Origin: Cyanobacteria bacterium OH_CBrB_359
Lineage (GTDB): Bacteria; Cyanobacteriota; Vampirovibrionia; Gastranaerophilales; Gastranaerophilaceae
Reading direction: 5' to 3'
Assembly: GCA_023433065.1 (NCBI GenBank)
Contig: JAEZET010000004.1
Coordinates: 558,001 to 622,000 of the forward strand
DNA length: 64,000 nucleotides
In this document: positions 7,614 to 16,622 of the stretch, one piece after another
Numbering within the stretch: the first letter of the stretch is position 1
Layout: every line of letters starts with the position of its first letter
Notes under the pieces: model-generated
Seen by the model: only the letters and a program-made list of their open reading frames with translations
Told to the model about the DNA's origin: nothing
Database searches by the model: none
Program-made: the position numbers and the translations under genes

Positions 7614-10178
7614 TTATTCTAAATCTGTTAATTTTGTTTGCTCGTAATCGATATCTGTTACCGTAGTATCAGAGGTATCAGTTTGAGCATCTTCATTAAA
7701 AACATTTGTTTCACATTCGTCATCAGGAACGACAATTTTATTGACAGCCATAACAGCATCATTGTCCATTAAGTTTTGAATTCTCACACCTGTTGCAGGT
7801 CTGCCTTGTCTAGATATATCGCCGGCTTTGATTCTTGTGACGATTCCGTTAGCTGATACCACCATTATTTCATCACAGGCATCAACTATCGTAAGGGCCA
7901 CTAATCTTGATGTCGTAGTCTTAAACTTAGTTGCAATTAAACCGATTCCGCCTCTATTTTGGGGTCTAAACTCTGATAGTTTTGACCGTTTGCCGAACCC
8001 GTCTGAAGTAACCACCAATAAGTCAGCATCATAATCTTTAGGTACAATATCCGATCCGATAATGCTGTCACCTCGTCTAAGTTTTATAGCATTAACACCT
8101 CGGGCGCTTCTGCCTAGCGGTCTTAAATCTTCTACCGCAAATCTTATTGCCATACCACAGCTTGTACCGATTATTATTTCATCATTATTATTGGCTTGGT
8201 TTACCCAGTTTAAAGTATCTCCTTCTTCAAGACCTATTGCAATAATACCGTTTCTTCTTATATTAGCGAAGTTATCAAGACCTATTCTCTTTATATAACC
8301 GCCTTTTGTAAGCATAATCAGGTTAGAATCCTGTGAAAAATTGCTCACAGGAACAACTGCAGTAATTTGTTCATCTTGTTCTATAGGAAGTACATTTATT
8401 ATCGGTAAGCCTTTAGCCTGCCTTGAGCCTTCAGGGAAGTCATAAACATTAAGACTATATACAGTACCTTTATTTGAGAAGAATAATACCTTATCATGCA
8501 TCATTGCTGTAAAGAAATGACCTACGTCATCATCTTCTTTGGTCTTGATACCGCCTTTGCCTCTGGTTGCTCTGTTTTGACGTTCAAACGTGTCAAGAGA
8601 AATACGTTTGATATAGCCCTGGCGGGTTATAAACACAGCCATAGGTGTATTAGGAGTCAAATCTTCTATTGTCATTTCGTCCATTTCAGGAAGTATTTGA
8701 GTCTTCCTTTCATCACCGTATTTTTCTTTATCTTCAATAAGTTCTTCTTTTATGATAGTTAGAACTTTTTGTCTGTCAGCAAGTATAGCTTCATATTCTT
8801 TAATTTTTTCCTTTAATTCTTCATACTCAGCCTTGATTTTATCTTGTTCTAAGCCTGTTAAACGTCTTAATTGCATTTCCAGGATAGCATTTGCCTGATC
8901 CGCATCAAGCCCAAATCTTGACATTAAACCGTTTCTAGCATCTTCAGTAGTTTTTGATTTTTTAATAAGTTCAATAACTTCATCCAGGCTTCCAAGTGCA
9001 ATTAATAGACCTGCTAATATATGGGCTCTCATTTTAGCCTTTTTCAAGAAGAAAATAGTTCTTCTTGTTATAATTTCGACTCTGTGTTCAACGAATTCAT
9101 TTAATACTTCAATTAAATTCATAAGTCTTGGCTGTTTTCCTACAAGAGCTAACATATTAACACCGAAAGTTGTTGATAACTGTGTATGCTTAAATAAGTT
9201 ATTTTTTACAACATCAGGTTTTGCATCACGTTTTAATTCTATAACTATACGCATACCATCTCTGTCAGATTCATCTCTGATGTCAGATATGCCTTCCATT
9301 CTTTTGTCTCTAACTAGTTCTGCTATTTTTTCAATCAAAACAGCTTTGTTAACCTGATAGGGTATTTCAGTTATGATAATTGCTGTTCTTGCTTGTCTTC
9401 CCGCTCCTCCAGGGATTTCTTCAAAACCTGCAACAGCAGACATTTTTATAGAACCTCTTCCGGTTTGATATGCCTGTCTTATTTCTGATAAACCTATTAT
9501 ACTTCCCGCAGTTGGGAAATCAGGTCCTTTAATATGTTGCATTATTTCTTCATTTGTTATTTCCGGGTTGTCAATGAGGGCTATTAATCCGTCAACAACT
9601 TCGCATAAATTATGAGGAGGAATATTTGTAGCCATTCCAACAGCTATTCCGCTGACACCGTTAAGCAATAGCATGGGTAATCTTACGGGTAAAACAGAAG
9701 GCTCTTCTAGTGAACCATCGAAGTTTGGGTCAAAGTCAACTGTTTCACAATCAATATCAGCCAACATGGATTGCGAAATTTTGTGCATTCTGGCTTCTGT
9801 ATAACGCATCGCTGCTGCTGCATCTCCATCAACCGAGCCAAAGTTGCCATGTCCATCAACTGTTTGATATCTTGTTGAAAAATCCTGTGCCATTCTGACT
9901 AAAGAATCATAAACAGCGGTGTCGCCATGCGGGTGATATTTACCCAAAACTTCCCCGACTATTCTCGCACATTTTTTGTATGGTTTATCGGGAGTCATTC
10001 CTAGTTCGTTCATAGCGAATAAAATTCTTCTGTGAACAGGCTTTAAGCCGTCCCTAACATCTGGAAGCGCACGTCCTACAATAACAGACATAGCATAATC
10101 TATATAAGAACGCTTCATTTCATCTCTAATATTAACAGGAACGATTTTTCCGTCTTCAAATAAATTTTTTTGGCTCAA
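7614..10178 (-). CDS. gyrA: DNA gyrase subunit A
   Basis: 854 aa from a TTG start. The breakage-reunion domain carries the quinolone region KYHPHGDTAVYDSL and the catalytic tyrosine in AMRYTEARM (about residue 122). The C-terminal half holds six beta-pinwheel blades (for example ITRQGYIKRI, LTKGGYIKRI, ATSDGFGKRS-like repeats) and an acidic tail. The GyrA box is changed to ATRGKGG-type rather than QRRGGKG. The TTG was chosen because AAGGGG lies seven bases before it, and because the more upstream ATG (10229) lies before the promoter -10. With GyrB it introduces negative supercoils. Thr sits at the position of E. coli Ser83. Confidence 0.97.
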   Translation of the reverse strand: MSQKNLFEDGKIVPVNIRDEMKRSYIDYAMSVIVGRALPDVRDGLKPVHRRILFAMNELGMTPDKPYKKCARIVGEVLGKYHPHGDTAVYDSLVRMAQDFSTRYQTVDGHGNFGSVDGDAAAAMRYTEARMHKISQSMLADIDCETVDFDPNFDGSLEEPSVLPVRLPMLLLNGVSGIAVGMATNIPPHNLCEVVDGLIALIDNPEITNEEIMQHIKGPDFPTAGSIIGLSEIRQAYQTGRGSIKMSAVAGFEEIPGGAGRQARTAIIITEIPYQVNKAVLIEKIAELVRDKRMEGISDIRDESDRDGMRIVIELKRDAKPDVVKNNLFKHTQLSTTFGVNMLALVGKQPRLMNLIEVLNEFVEHRVEIITRRTIFFLKKAKMRAHILAGLLIALGSLDEVIELIKKSKTTEDARNGLMSRFGLDADQANAILEMQLRRLTGLEQDKIKAEYEELKEKIKEYEAILADRQKVLTIIKEELIEDKEKYGDERKTQILPEMDEMTIEDLTPNTPMAVFITRQGYIKRISLDTFERQNRATRGKGGIKTKEDDDVGHFFTAMMHDKVLFFSNKGTVYSLNVYDFPEGSRQAKGLPIINVLPIEQDEQITAVVPVSNFSQDSNLIMLTKGGYIKRIGLDNFANIRRNGIIAIGLEEGDTLNWVNQANNNDEIIIGTSCGMAIRFAVEDLRPLGRSARGVNAIKLRRGDSIIGSDIVPKDYDADLLVVTSDGFGKRSKLSEFRPQNRGGIGLIATKFKTTTSRLVALTIVDACDEIMVVSANGIVTRIKAGDISRQGRPATGVRIQNLMDNDAVMAVNKIVVPDDECETNVFNEDAQTDTSDTTVTDIDYEQTKLTDLE

Positions 10179-10208
10179 ATTCCTACCCCTTTTAGTGTCC
10201 TCTATTAT

Positions 10209-10236
10209 ATTGTAGCACAACCAAAACATAAGGCAA
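10209..10236 (-). promoter_or_regulatory. Promoter of gyrA (extended -10)
   Basis: Reading the minus strand: TTGCCT (plus 10231-10236), a 16-base spacer and TACAAT (plus 10209-10214). The TG one base before the hexamer makes TGCTACAAT, an extended -10. The predicted start of transcription is about 10202, roughly 24 bases before the TTG start codon. Confidence 0.6.
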
Positions 10237-10360
10237 GCATAGGTTTTGGGATTATAAACCTGTCTTGAATATTAATAAATGTAACAAAAAATTGTACTAT
10301 TGAAATTATATACTCTATATATTTTTTATATATATGTGAGTACAATCTAAGGTTAAAAAA

Positions 10361-10534
10361 ATGGCAGTTACTGCATGTAACAACTTTGATAAACGACTAA
10401 CAGAGCTATACGCAGGAAAAGTGACTGTAAATCTTGATAACAATAATTCAAGCCTTTCTCCTGATGAGTTTTGGAAATCAATGCATTTAATTGCCAATAA
10501 TAATAAGATTTATATGAATTTGCAAAAGAAGTAA
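10361..10534 (+). CDS. Small ORF, 57 aa, unknown function
   Basis: The peptide begins MAVTACNNFDKRLTELYAG and ends in NLQKK. It has one Cys and no membrane segment; the middle (LSPDEFWKSMHLIANN) may be helical. AAGG lies eight bases before the ATG in the context AAGGTTAAAAAAATG, which is identical to the start region of the prepilin gene at 26238. A clear rho-independent terminator follows the stop by about 50 bases, making a self-contained transcription unit. It is not recognised. A 60-aa minus-strand frame covers the same DNA but lacks such signals. Confidence 0.6.
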   Translation: MAVTACNNFDKRLTELYAGKVTVNLDNNNSSLSPDEFWKSMHLIANNNKIYMNLQKK

Positions 10535-10581
10535 ATTCGAATTAACGGAGTTTTGGAGTTTCCCTATATTAGTCTTAAGCG

Positions 10582-10605
10582 CCTGAGTTTTAACTCGGGT
10601 TTTTT
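10582..10605 (+). terminator. Rho-independent terminator
   Basis: CCTGAGTT (10582-10589), loop TT, AACTCGGG (10592-10599), then a T-rich tract TTTTTTC. It ends the transcript of the 57-aa ORF. Confidence 0.85.
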
Positions 10606-10653
10606 CTTTTTTGGGCTTTTATATTAAACTATTTATTGTAAAGGGGAATTTTT

Positions 10654-11505
10654 ATGCACAGACTTCCTTCATATCTCAAAAGAGGAATTATAAATACAGA
10701 TAATACAAAGTTTGTAAGGGCTGTATTAAAAGAAAATTGTTTGAACACTGTTTGTGAATCAGCAAGATGCCCTAATAAAAATGAATGCTATTCCAAAAAT
10801 ACTTCGACTTTTTTAATCATGGGCAATATTTGTACAAGAAATTGTAGGTTTTGTAATATATCTGAGGGCAGACCGATGCCTTTGGATAGTGAAGAGCCGG
10901 AAAATATTGCTATTGCAGTAAAAAAACTAAATCTCAAGTATGTTGTTATAACTTCTGTCACAAGAGATGATTTGCATGATAACGGTTCCTCGCATTTTAA
11001 AGAAGTAATTTTAAGAATAAGAGAAAAAACTCCGGATGTAAAAATTGAAGTTCTAACCCCTGATTTTAAAGGAAATACAAATGATATTGATACTGTATTA
11101 AAGGCTATGCCTGATGTCTTTAATCATAATATTGAGACAGTTCCTTCTTTATATAAAACTGCAAGGCCTCAGGCTTCATATAAGCAATCAGTTGAGTTTT
11201 TAAAGTATATTAAAAATTCAAAACCTGAGATTTTAACAAAAACAGGTTTAATGGTAGGTCTTGGCGAAACTTTTGATGAATTAACAGCGGTATTTGAAGA
11301 CCTTAAGTCGATAGACTGCGATATAGTTACCATTGGGCAATATATACAGCCATCAAAAAATCATCTGCCTGTTAAAAGATATTATGAGCCGGAGGAATAT
11401 AAACTACTTGAAGAAATTGCTAGAAATATCGGCATAAAATATACCTTCTTCTCGCCATTAACAAGAAGTTCATACAAAGCTTTTGAGGTATTTGAAAAAA
11501 ATTAA
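10654..11505 (+). CDS. lipA: Lipoyl synthase
   Basis: 283 aa radical SAM enzyme that inserts two sulfurs into octanoyl groups on lipoyl domains. The auxiliary cluster ligands are C34, C39 and C45 (CESARCPNKNEC). The radical SAM cluster is C60, C64 and C67 (CTRNCRFC). The C-terminal RSSYKA segment supplies the serine ligand of the auxiliary cluster. AAAGGGG lies upstream of the ATG with proper spacing. No lipB or lplA neighbour is seen. The 3' end overlaps the convergent small membrane gene by four bases. Confidence 0.95.
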   Translation: MHRLPSYLKRGIINTDNTKFVRAVLKENCLNTVCESARCPNKNECYSKNTSTFLIMGNICTRNCRFCNISEGRPMPLDSEEPENIAIAVKKLNLKYVVITSVTRDDLHDNGSSHFKEVILRIREKTPDVKIEVLTPDFKGNTNDIDTVLKAMPDVFNHNIETVPSLYKTARPQASYKQSVEFLKYIKNSKPEILTKTGLMVGLGETFDELTAVFEDLKSIDCDIVTIGQYIQPSKNHLPVKRYYEPEEYKLLEEIARNIGIKYTFFSPLTRSSYKAFEVFEKN

Positions 11506-11729
11506 ATTTCTTTTTCCCGTCTGTAATTTTCAAAGTATATTTTTAACTTATCGTAAAATATATAGAAAAATATCCCTATACCAACCAATATTAATGAATT
11601 AAGCATAGCGAACTGAAATATCTTCGGATTTACGTGATTTGCAAAAACACCTAAACCTGAAGTTATAATTAAAAATATAAATGATAATAGTAGCCATACT
11701 ACTAGAAATATTGCTGCACGCCTTTTCAT
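11502..11729 (-). CDS. Small two-helix membrane protein
   Basis: 75 aa with a basic N-terminus (MKRRAA), two hydrophobic segments at about residues 6-27 and 39-58, and a charged C-terminus (NYRREKEI). GGCAGG lies seven bases before the ATG. The positive-inside rule puts both ends in the cytoplasm. It is not recognised. A hairpin CTGAAG-CACTCA-CTTCAG (11795-11812) lies about 65 bases upstream of its start and might act in its leader. Confidence 0.6.
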   Translation of the reverse strand: MKRRAAIFLVVWLLLSFIFLIITSGLGVFANHVNPKIFQFAMLNSLILVGIGIFFYIFYDKLKIYFENYRREKEI

Positions 11730-11921
11730 GCAAAACCTGCCTTTTCTCTTTTAAAAATTAAACTGACCTTATAAAGTTTTCATAGCAAAACTTTCTGAAG
11801 CACTCACTTCAGGTGTCAGATGAAAAAGAATTTATGCAAGTTAATAATATTTTTATCATATAACTATTGTACCAGATTTTGCTTTATATTAAAATAGCCT
11901 ACGTTGGGAAAATAAATTATT

Positions 11922-12584
11922 ATGAAGATTTTAATAAAATATATTAGCTTTTTTACATTATTAATTTTAATGCAGTCAGTGTCAATTGCCGCCGAAGCTA
12001 ATAATATTAGTGCTGATGAAGCATTAGTAAGACTTAAGGATGGGAATCATCATTACATAACAATGCACTTAAAACATCCTGATCAATCCAAAAAAAGGCG
12101 TCACGAATTGTTACGAGGTCAGCATCCTTTTGTAATTGTACTTTCCTGTTCTGATTCAAGGGTGCCGCCTGAGGTAATATTTGACCAAGGGTTGGGCGAT
12201 ATTTTTGAGATAAGAAACGCCGGTAATGTTCTGGATGAGCATGTGATTGGCAGTATAGAATATGCGGTGGTTCATTGCGGTGTCAAGCTTGTCGTCGTAC
12301 TTTCTCACGAAGATTGTGGAGCTGTAACCGCAGCTATAAAGAATAATAAGGAATCTAAATATATTGAAAGCCTTACAGAGTCAATTAAACCTGCAATTCC
12401 TCAAAAAACTAAAAAAACAGTAAAGGATTTAATAACCGAAACTGCTAAAAATAACGCTGTATTATCTGTTTCCACTATAATTAAATCAGATCCTATAATA
12501 TCTGATTATGTTTTAAACCATGGGGTCAAAGTAATTCCTGCTTTTTACTATCTTGATTCCGGTTTTGTCGAATTTTTAAACTAA
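11922..12584 (+). CDS. Beta-type carbonic anhydrase with signal peptide
   Basis: 220 aa. A hydrophobic N-terminus (residues 4-22) ending near IAAEA marks export, probably to the periplasm. Zinc ligands are C76 in CSDSR, H129 and C132 in SHEDC; D78 and R80 form the usual dyad. It interconverts CO2 and bicarbonate. Many exported bacterial beta-CAs share the 'ALxxLKxGNxRY' start seen here as ALVRLKDGNHHY. The DNA upstream has a TAAAAT hexamer about 30 bases before the ATG. It has no obvious operon partner. Confidence 0.9.
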   Translation: MKILIKYISFFTLLILMQSVSIAAEANNISADEALVRLKDGNHHYITMHLKHPDQSKKRRHELLRGQHPFVIVLSCSDSRVPPEVIFDQGLGDIFEIRNAGNVLDEHVIGSIEYAVVHCGVKLVVVLSHEDCGAVTAAIKNNKESKYIESLTESIKPAIPQKTKKTVKDLITETAKNNAVLSVSTIIKSDPIISDYVLNHGVKVIPAFYYLDSGFVEFLN

Positions 12585-12620
12585 GTTAGTTACTTATTTG
12601 CAAATTCTTTAATAATTAAT

Positions 12621-12648
12621 AAAACACAACTCAATTGGGTTGTGTTTT
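12621..12648. terminator. Bidirectional terminator between carbonic anhydrase and clpC
   Basis: AAAACACAAC (12621-12630) is the exact complement of GTTGTGTTTT (12639-12648), with an eight-base loop. A/T tracts on both sides serve both converging genes. Confidence 0.8.
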
Positions 12649-12667
12649 ATTGAATTTTGTGGACTTT

Positions 12668-15127
12668 TTATTTTGTAGTTTCTGCTATAGCTGTTTCACT
12701 AACAAAAATAATCTTTTTATCTTCGAGTTTAAGAATAATCTTTTGTCCTGCTTTACATTGTCCCGATAAAATTTCTTCTGCAAGACCGTCTTCGATTTTC
12801 TTTTGTATAAGCCTTCTTAATGGTCTTGCTCCGTATGCTTCAGAGTATCCGTCTTCGGCCAGGTAATCTTTGACCTCGTCGGTTACTTCAATTTCAAGTT
12901 CTTGAGAAGCAAGACGTTTAAATAAATCATTGAACATTAAATCAACAATCTGTCTTATTTCAGGCTTACTTAAATGGGCAAATACTATTATGTCATCGAT
13001 TCTGTTCAAGAATTCAGGTCTGAATGCTTTTTTCATTTCTTCCATAACGGTATCTTTTAAGTGATCATATTTATCTTTTGACGCATCGCTGGAAACTGCG
13101 AAACCTAATTTGGAACTAGTCGCAATCATGCTTGCTCCAACGTTACTAGTCATGATGATAATTGTATTTTTAAAGTTAATATGTCTTCCTTTGGAATCTG
13201 TTAATCTGCCGTCATCAAGAATCTGAAGCATTATGTTAAACACATCAGGGTGTGCTTTTTCGATTTCATCAAACAATATAACAGAATAAGGTTTCTTTCT
13301 AATGGTTTCAGTCAGGTGGCCACCATCGTCATACCCTACGTATCCTGGAGGTGAACCTATTAATTTTGAGGTAGAATGTTTTTCCATAAATTCTGACATA
13401 TCTACTCTAATCATATTCTCTTCAGAACCGAATACCGCTTCAGCGAGTGCTTTAGCAAGTTCTGTTTTACCGACTCCTGTAGGCCCTGAGAAAATAAAGC
13501 TTCCTATTGGTCTATTAGGGCTTTTTAATCCGACTCTTGCTCTTCTTATTGCTTTTGAAATGGCTACAACAGCTTGATCTTGACCTATGACTCTAGAATG
13601 CAATGTGTCTTCAAGTTTAAGAAGTCTTTCACTTTCCCCTTCAGTGATTTTAGTTGTAGGGATACCTGTCATAATACTTACAACCTGTGCAACCTGTTCT
13701 GCTGTAACGGTTGGTTTATTGGCATCATTTTCATCACGCCATTTTTGTGAAAGTTCTCTGATTTTTTCTTTTAAATCAGCTTCATCATCACGTAGATTTG
13801 AGGCCAATTCGAATTCCTGATTTCTAATCGCATCTTCTTTTTGTTTAATGACAGTTTTTAAGTCTTTTTCGAGCTCTTTTCCTTCAGGAGGAAGTGCGCT
13901 TGTCTGAATCCTGACTTTGGAACTTGCTTCATCAATTATATCAATAGCTTTGTCAGGCAAAAATCTGTCTGTAATATATTTATAAGAAAGTTCTGTTGCT
14001 GCAACAACAGCTTCGTCTGAGATTTTTAATTTATGGTGTTCTTCGTATTTTGGTCTTAAGCCTTTTATAATTTCAATAGTATCGTCAACAGACGGTTCTT
14101 CAATAATTATAGGCTGGAATCTTCTTTCCAGAGCTGAATCTTTTTCAACGTGTTTTCTGTATTCATCAAGAGTTGTAGCTCCGATTACCTGAATTTCACC
14201 TCTGGAGAGAGCAGGTTTTAAGATATTTGCGGCATCAATTGCTCCTTCAGCGGCTCCTGCACCTATTAAGGTATGCATTTCATCAATTATCAAAATTACA
14301 TTTCCTGCCTGGCGGATTTCATCCATAATTTTCTTTAAACGTTCTTCAAATTCACCCCTGTATTTTGTACCGGCAACTAAAAGCCCCATATCTAACTGGA
14401 TTACTTTTTTGCCTTCCAGTAAATCAGGCACTTCACCGTTTACGATTCTAATTGCAAGACCTTCAGCTACTGCTGTTTTACCGACTCCGGGTTCTCCTAT
14501 TAAAACAGGATTGTTTTTTGTTCTTCTTGCAAGTATTTGTATGACACGTTCAATTTCTTTTTCTCTTCCAACAACGGGGTCAAGACGTTGTTCTTGAGCA
14601 GCCAATGTTAAATCTGTTCCAAATTCATCAAGGCTCGGCGTTTTTGTCTTACCTCCTGATACTGTGGATGTTGATTGAGTTTGTGCCGGTTTTGTTTCAC
14701 CAAGCATTTTTACAACATTGCTTCTAACTTTATTTAGGTCAACACCAAGATTTTCAAGAACTCTGGCGGCAACGCCTTCACCTTCTCTTATTAAGCCTAA
14801 GAGCAGGTGTTCTGTTCCTATATAATTGTGTCCTAATTGTCTTGCTTCATCCCAAGAGAGCTCTAAAACTCTTTTTGCTCTTGGAGTGAAAGGAATTTCA
14901 ACAGCTACAAAACCAGAACCTCTACCGATAATTTTTTCAACTTCGGCACGAGCATCCTTTAATGTTACACCCATTGATTTTAATGTCTTAGCTGCAACTC
15001 CTGTGCCTTCGCCAATTAATCCCAATAAAACCTGTTCAGTTCCCACAAAGTTGTGACCAAGGCGTCTTGCTTCTTCTTGTGCAAGCATTATTACTTTAAT
15101 AGCTTTCTCGGTAAAACGTTCGAACAT
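12668..15127 (-). CDS. clpC: ATP-dependent Clp protease ATPase subunit ClpC
   Basis: 819 aa HSP100 unfoldase that feeds substrates to ClpP. It has two N-terminal Clp repeats (the first with FTEKAIKVIMLAQEEAR), an AAA+ module with GEPGVGKT, a UVR-type coiled-coil insert near residues 415-450, and a second AAA+ module with GPTGVGKTELAKALAE. The opening residues are almost those of cyanobacterial and plastid ClpC, a strong lineage hint. AGGAG lies about ten bases before the ATG. No ctsR or mcsA/mcsB adaptor genes of the Firmicutes type are next to it. Confidence 0.97.
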   Translation of the reverse strand: MFERFTEKAIKVIMLAQEEARRLGHNFVGTEQVLLGLIGEGTGVAAKTLKSMGVTLKDARAEVEKIIGRGSGFVAVEIPFTPRAKRVLELSWDEARQLGHNYIGTEHLLLGLIREGEGVAARVLENLGVDLNKVRSNVVKMLGETKPAQTQSTSTVSGGKTKTPSLDEFGTDLTLAAQEQRLDPVVGREKEIERVIQILARRTKNNPVLIGEPGVGKTAVAEGLAIRIVNGEVPDLLEGKKVIQLDMGLLVAGTKYRGEFEERLKKIMDEIRQAGNVILIIDEMHTLIGAGAAEGAIDAANILKPALSRGEIQVIGATTLDEYRKHVEKDSALERRFQPIIIEEPSVDDTIEIIKGLRPKYEEHHKLKISDEAVVAATELSYKYITDRFLPDKAIDIIDEASSKVRIQTSALPPEGKELEKDLKTVIKQKEDAIRNQEFELASNLRDDEADLKEKIRELSQKWRDENDANKPTVTAEQVAQVVSIMTGIPTTKITEGESERLLKLEDTLHSRVIGQDQAVVAISKAIRRARVGLKSPNRPIGSFIFSGPTGVGKTELAKALAEAVFGSEENMIRVDMSEFMEKHSTSKLIGSPPGYVGYDDGGHLTETIRKKPYSVILFDEIEKAHPDVFNIMLQILDDGRLTDSKGRHINFKNTIIIMTSNVGASMIATSSKLGFAVSSDASKDKYDHLKDTVMEEMKKAFRPEFLNRIDDIIVFAHLSKPEIRQIVDLMFNDLFKRLASQELEIEVTDEVKDYLAEDGYSEAYGARPLRRLIQKKIEDGLAEEILSGQCKAGQKIILKLEDKKIIFVSETAIAETTK

Positions 15128-15163
15128 TCGTTATTGTCTCCTAATAAGATTCTTTTATTATAT

Positions 15164-15193
15164 ATTTTACAACAGATTCTTTATTTATACCAA
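15164..15193 (-). promoter_or_regulatory. Possible clpC promoter
   Basis: On the minus strand TTGGTA (plus 15188-15193), an 18-base spacer and TAAAAT (plus 15164-15169). It lies in the 70-base gap upstream of clpC. A TATAAT seven bases further down is an alternative -10. Confidence 0.35.
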
Positions 15194-15197
15194 TTTT

Positions 15198-15872
15198 TTA
15201 TTTAATTTGCTCTAATAATTTTTTTGCGGGAAAATATTCCGGATTAATTTCAAGAGTAGTCTTTAGAGAGACTTTTGCTTCTATATCAAGTTTTTTTTGC
15301 AGGTTGATTTTAGCAATTAAAAAATGAGTTTCCGGATCTCTATAATATATTTCTTTGCTCTGTTCAAGAAAATTTTTGGCAATATCAATATATCCGTGGT
15401 TTAGAAGCACTCTAGCTATGTATTTGTATGTTTCCGAATTTACCTGGGCAAGTATGTCTGCCGAATTTACAAGGTTTTCGGCATAATCTATTAAATTAGC
15501 ATCTAAAAGTGTATCAAGATCCTGTTCCAAAAAATTTCTTATCTGAAAATATGTAGGCAAAAATTTTACATTTTTCTCTATAAGTCCAAGCAGGGATTTT
15601 CCCCAGTTTATTATTGGAGATTCATCTTCCAGTTGCATCCAATATTTTTTTGTTGAATTTATGTCCCCTAATAAAAGCTTACAATATCCTGCTTCATAGA
15701 GCATATTAATACTTTTGTATATTTCAAATGATGATTCATAATCTTTTTCAAAAAAATATACTTTTGCTAAAATATGTTTATACCAGATGTCTTTCTTTGA
15801 TTTGCAGAGTTTTTTCAGCTTTGAATAATTGTTGCTCTGGTATAGTAATTTTAGAATTTCTTTTTTATTCAT
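15198..15872 (-). CDS. TPR-repeat protein in csrA-fliW operon
   Basis: 224 aa with helical tandem repeats typical of TPRs, including AKVYFFEKDYESSFEIYKS and a final unit LIAKINLQKKLDIEAKVSLK. It has no signal peptide or membrane segment, so it is probably cytoplasmic. The ATG overlaps the csrA stop by eight bases, implying coupled translation. It may be a chaperone or scaffold linked to flagellar assembly or CsrA control; that is inferred from position only. Confidence 0.65.
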   Translation of the reverse strand: MNKKEILKLLYQSNNYSKLKKLCKSKKDIWYKHILAKVYFFEKDYESSFEIYKSINMLYEAGYCKLLLGDINSTKKYWMQLEDESPIINWGKSLLGLIEKNVKFLPTYFQIRNFLEQDLDTLLDANLIDYAENLVNSADILAQVNSETYKYIARVLLNHGYIDIAKNFLEQSKEIYYRDPETHFLIAKINLQKKLDIEAKVSLKTTLEINPEYFPAKKLLEQIK

Positions 15873-16146
15873 TTTTAGTTATTTTGACGCTTAGAGATTT
15901 TAGTTTATTTTCTGCAGGAATGCTTGAGGGTGTTATGTCTATTGTTGAGAGGTTGTCAATCTTGGAAGTTTTGCTTATTTCGTTTGCTTTTTTAAGTTCA
16001 AAATATAGTTCTTCACGATAAATTGAAACATTTTTAGGTGCATTAATCCCAATTTTAGCTATTCCGCTTTCCGCTTCAATTATCACAATTTCTATATTGT
16101 CATTTAAGATAAGCTTTTGCCCTCTTTTTCTGGCAAGAACAAGCAT
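15865..16146 (-). CDS. csrA: Carbon storage regulator CsrA
   Basis: 93 aa. The N-terminal 50 residues begin MLVLARKRGQKL and include GINAPKNVSIYREELY, the RNA-binding strand and helix of CsrA. CsrA binds GGA motifs near ribosome sites and represses translation. A C-terminal extension of about 35 residues beyond the usual 61-75 aa is rich in Ser, Lys and Ile. Its ribosome site AAAGGAG lies inside the last codons of fliW, only two bases separating stop and start. FliW, encoded just upstream, is the known protein antagonist of CsrA. Confidence 0.95.
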   Translation of the reverse strand: MLVLARKRGQKLILNDNIEIVIIEAESGIAKIGINAPKNVSIYREELYFELKKANEISKTSKIDNLSTIDITPSSIPAENKLKSLSVKITKNE

Positions 16147-16148
16147 AA

Positions 16149-16607
16149 CTATTCTCCTTTAGCTTGTGCAACAGTAGTATCTTTCTTAAACAGAGGATAT
16201 TTAATAGGCAAACTGTCATCTGAAAGAATAATTTGCATAGCGTATAAATTTGCAGTATTAACAACTACAGGGGCTCTTAGATTTATAGTGGCTTCTTTGG
16301 GATTGGCTTGTGGTATTGAAGCAAGATTAAGAACCAATAAATCTTCATTGCTGTTAAGCCCTATTTTTTCTGCATTATCATCTGAAATCTCAAAAATATA
16401 GTCAATATTGAAGTAGGTCGTTAAGGTTACAGGAAAGGCTATTTCGGAATTTTCAACCGATTGCAGCCATTTAAAACATGAATTTTCATCATGTTCAATA
16501 AGAATATATTTTTTAAGGTTATTATAACCAATAATTGGCATTTTAAAATCAATTAAGAGACTTTCGTCAATCTCTATCTCTCCAAATCGGCTTGTAGTAA
16601 TGTTCAT
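16149..16607 (-). CDS. fliW: Flagellar assembly factor FliW
   Basis: 152 aa, matching FliW: start ITTSRFGEIEI, then FKMPIIGYNNLKKYILIEH and a later LVLNLASIP, with PVVVNTANLYAMQIIL near the end. In known systems FliW binds either flagellin or CsrA, so that flagellin export releases CsrA control. Next to csrA the same partner switch is likely here. TAGGAT precedes the ATG. Flagellar genes are at 29459-33454, but flagellin is not in the window. Confidence 0.93.
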   Translation of the reverse strand: MNITTSRFGEIEIDESLLIDFKMPIIGYNNLKKYILIEHDENSCFKWLQSVENSEIAFPVTLTTYFNIDYIFEISDDNAEKIGLNSNEDLLVLNLASIPQANPKEATINLRAPVVVNTANLYAMQIILSDDSLPIKYPLFKKDTTVAQAKGE

Positions 16608-16622
16608 AAAATCCTACTATCT

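Noticed and set aside
7828..9898. Several plus-strand frames across gyrA, and similar ones across clpC
   Set aside because: They are shadows of a strongly conserved gene on the other strand.
10315..10497. 60-aa minus-strand frame overlapping the 57-aa gene
   Set aside because: The plus-strand frame has a ribosome site and terminator; the minus frame has neither.
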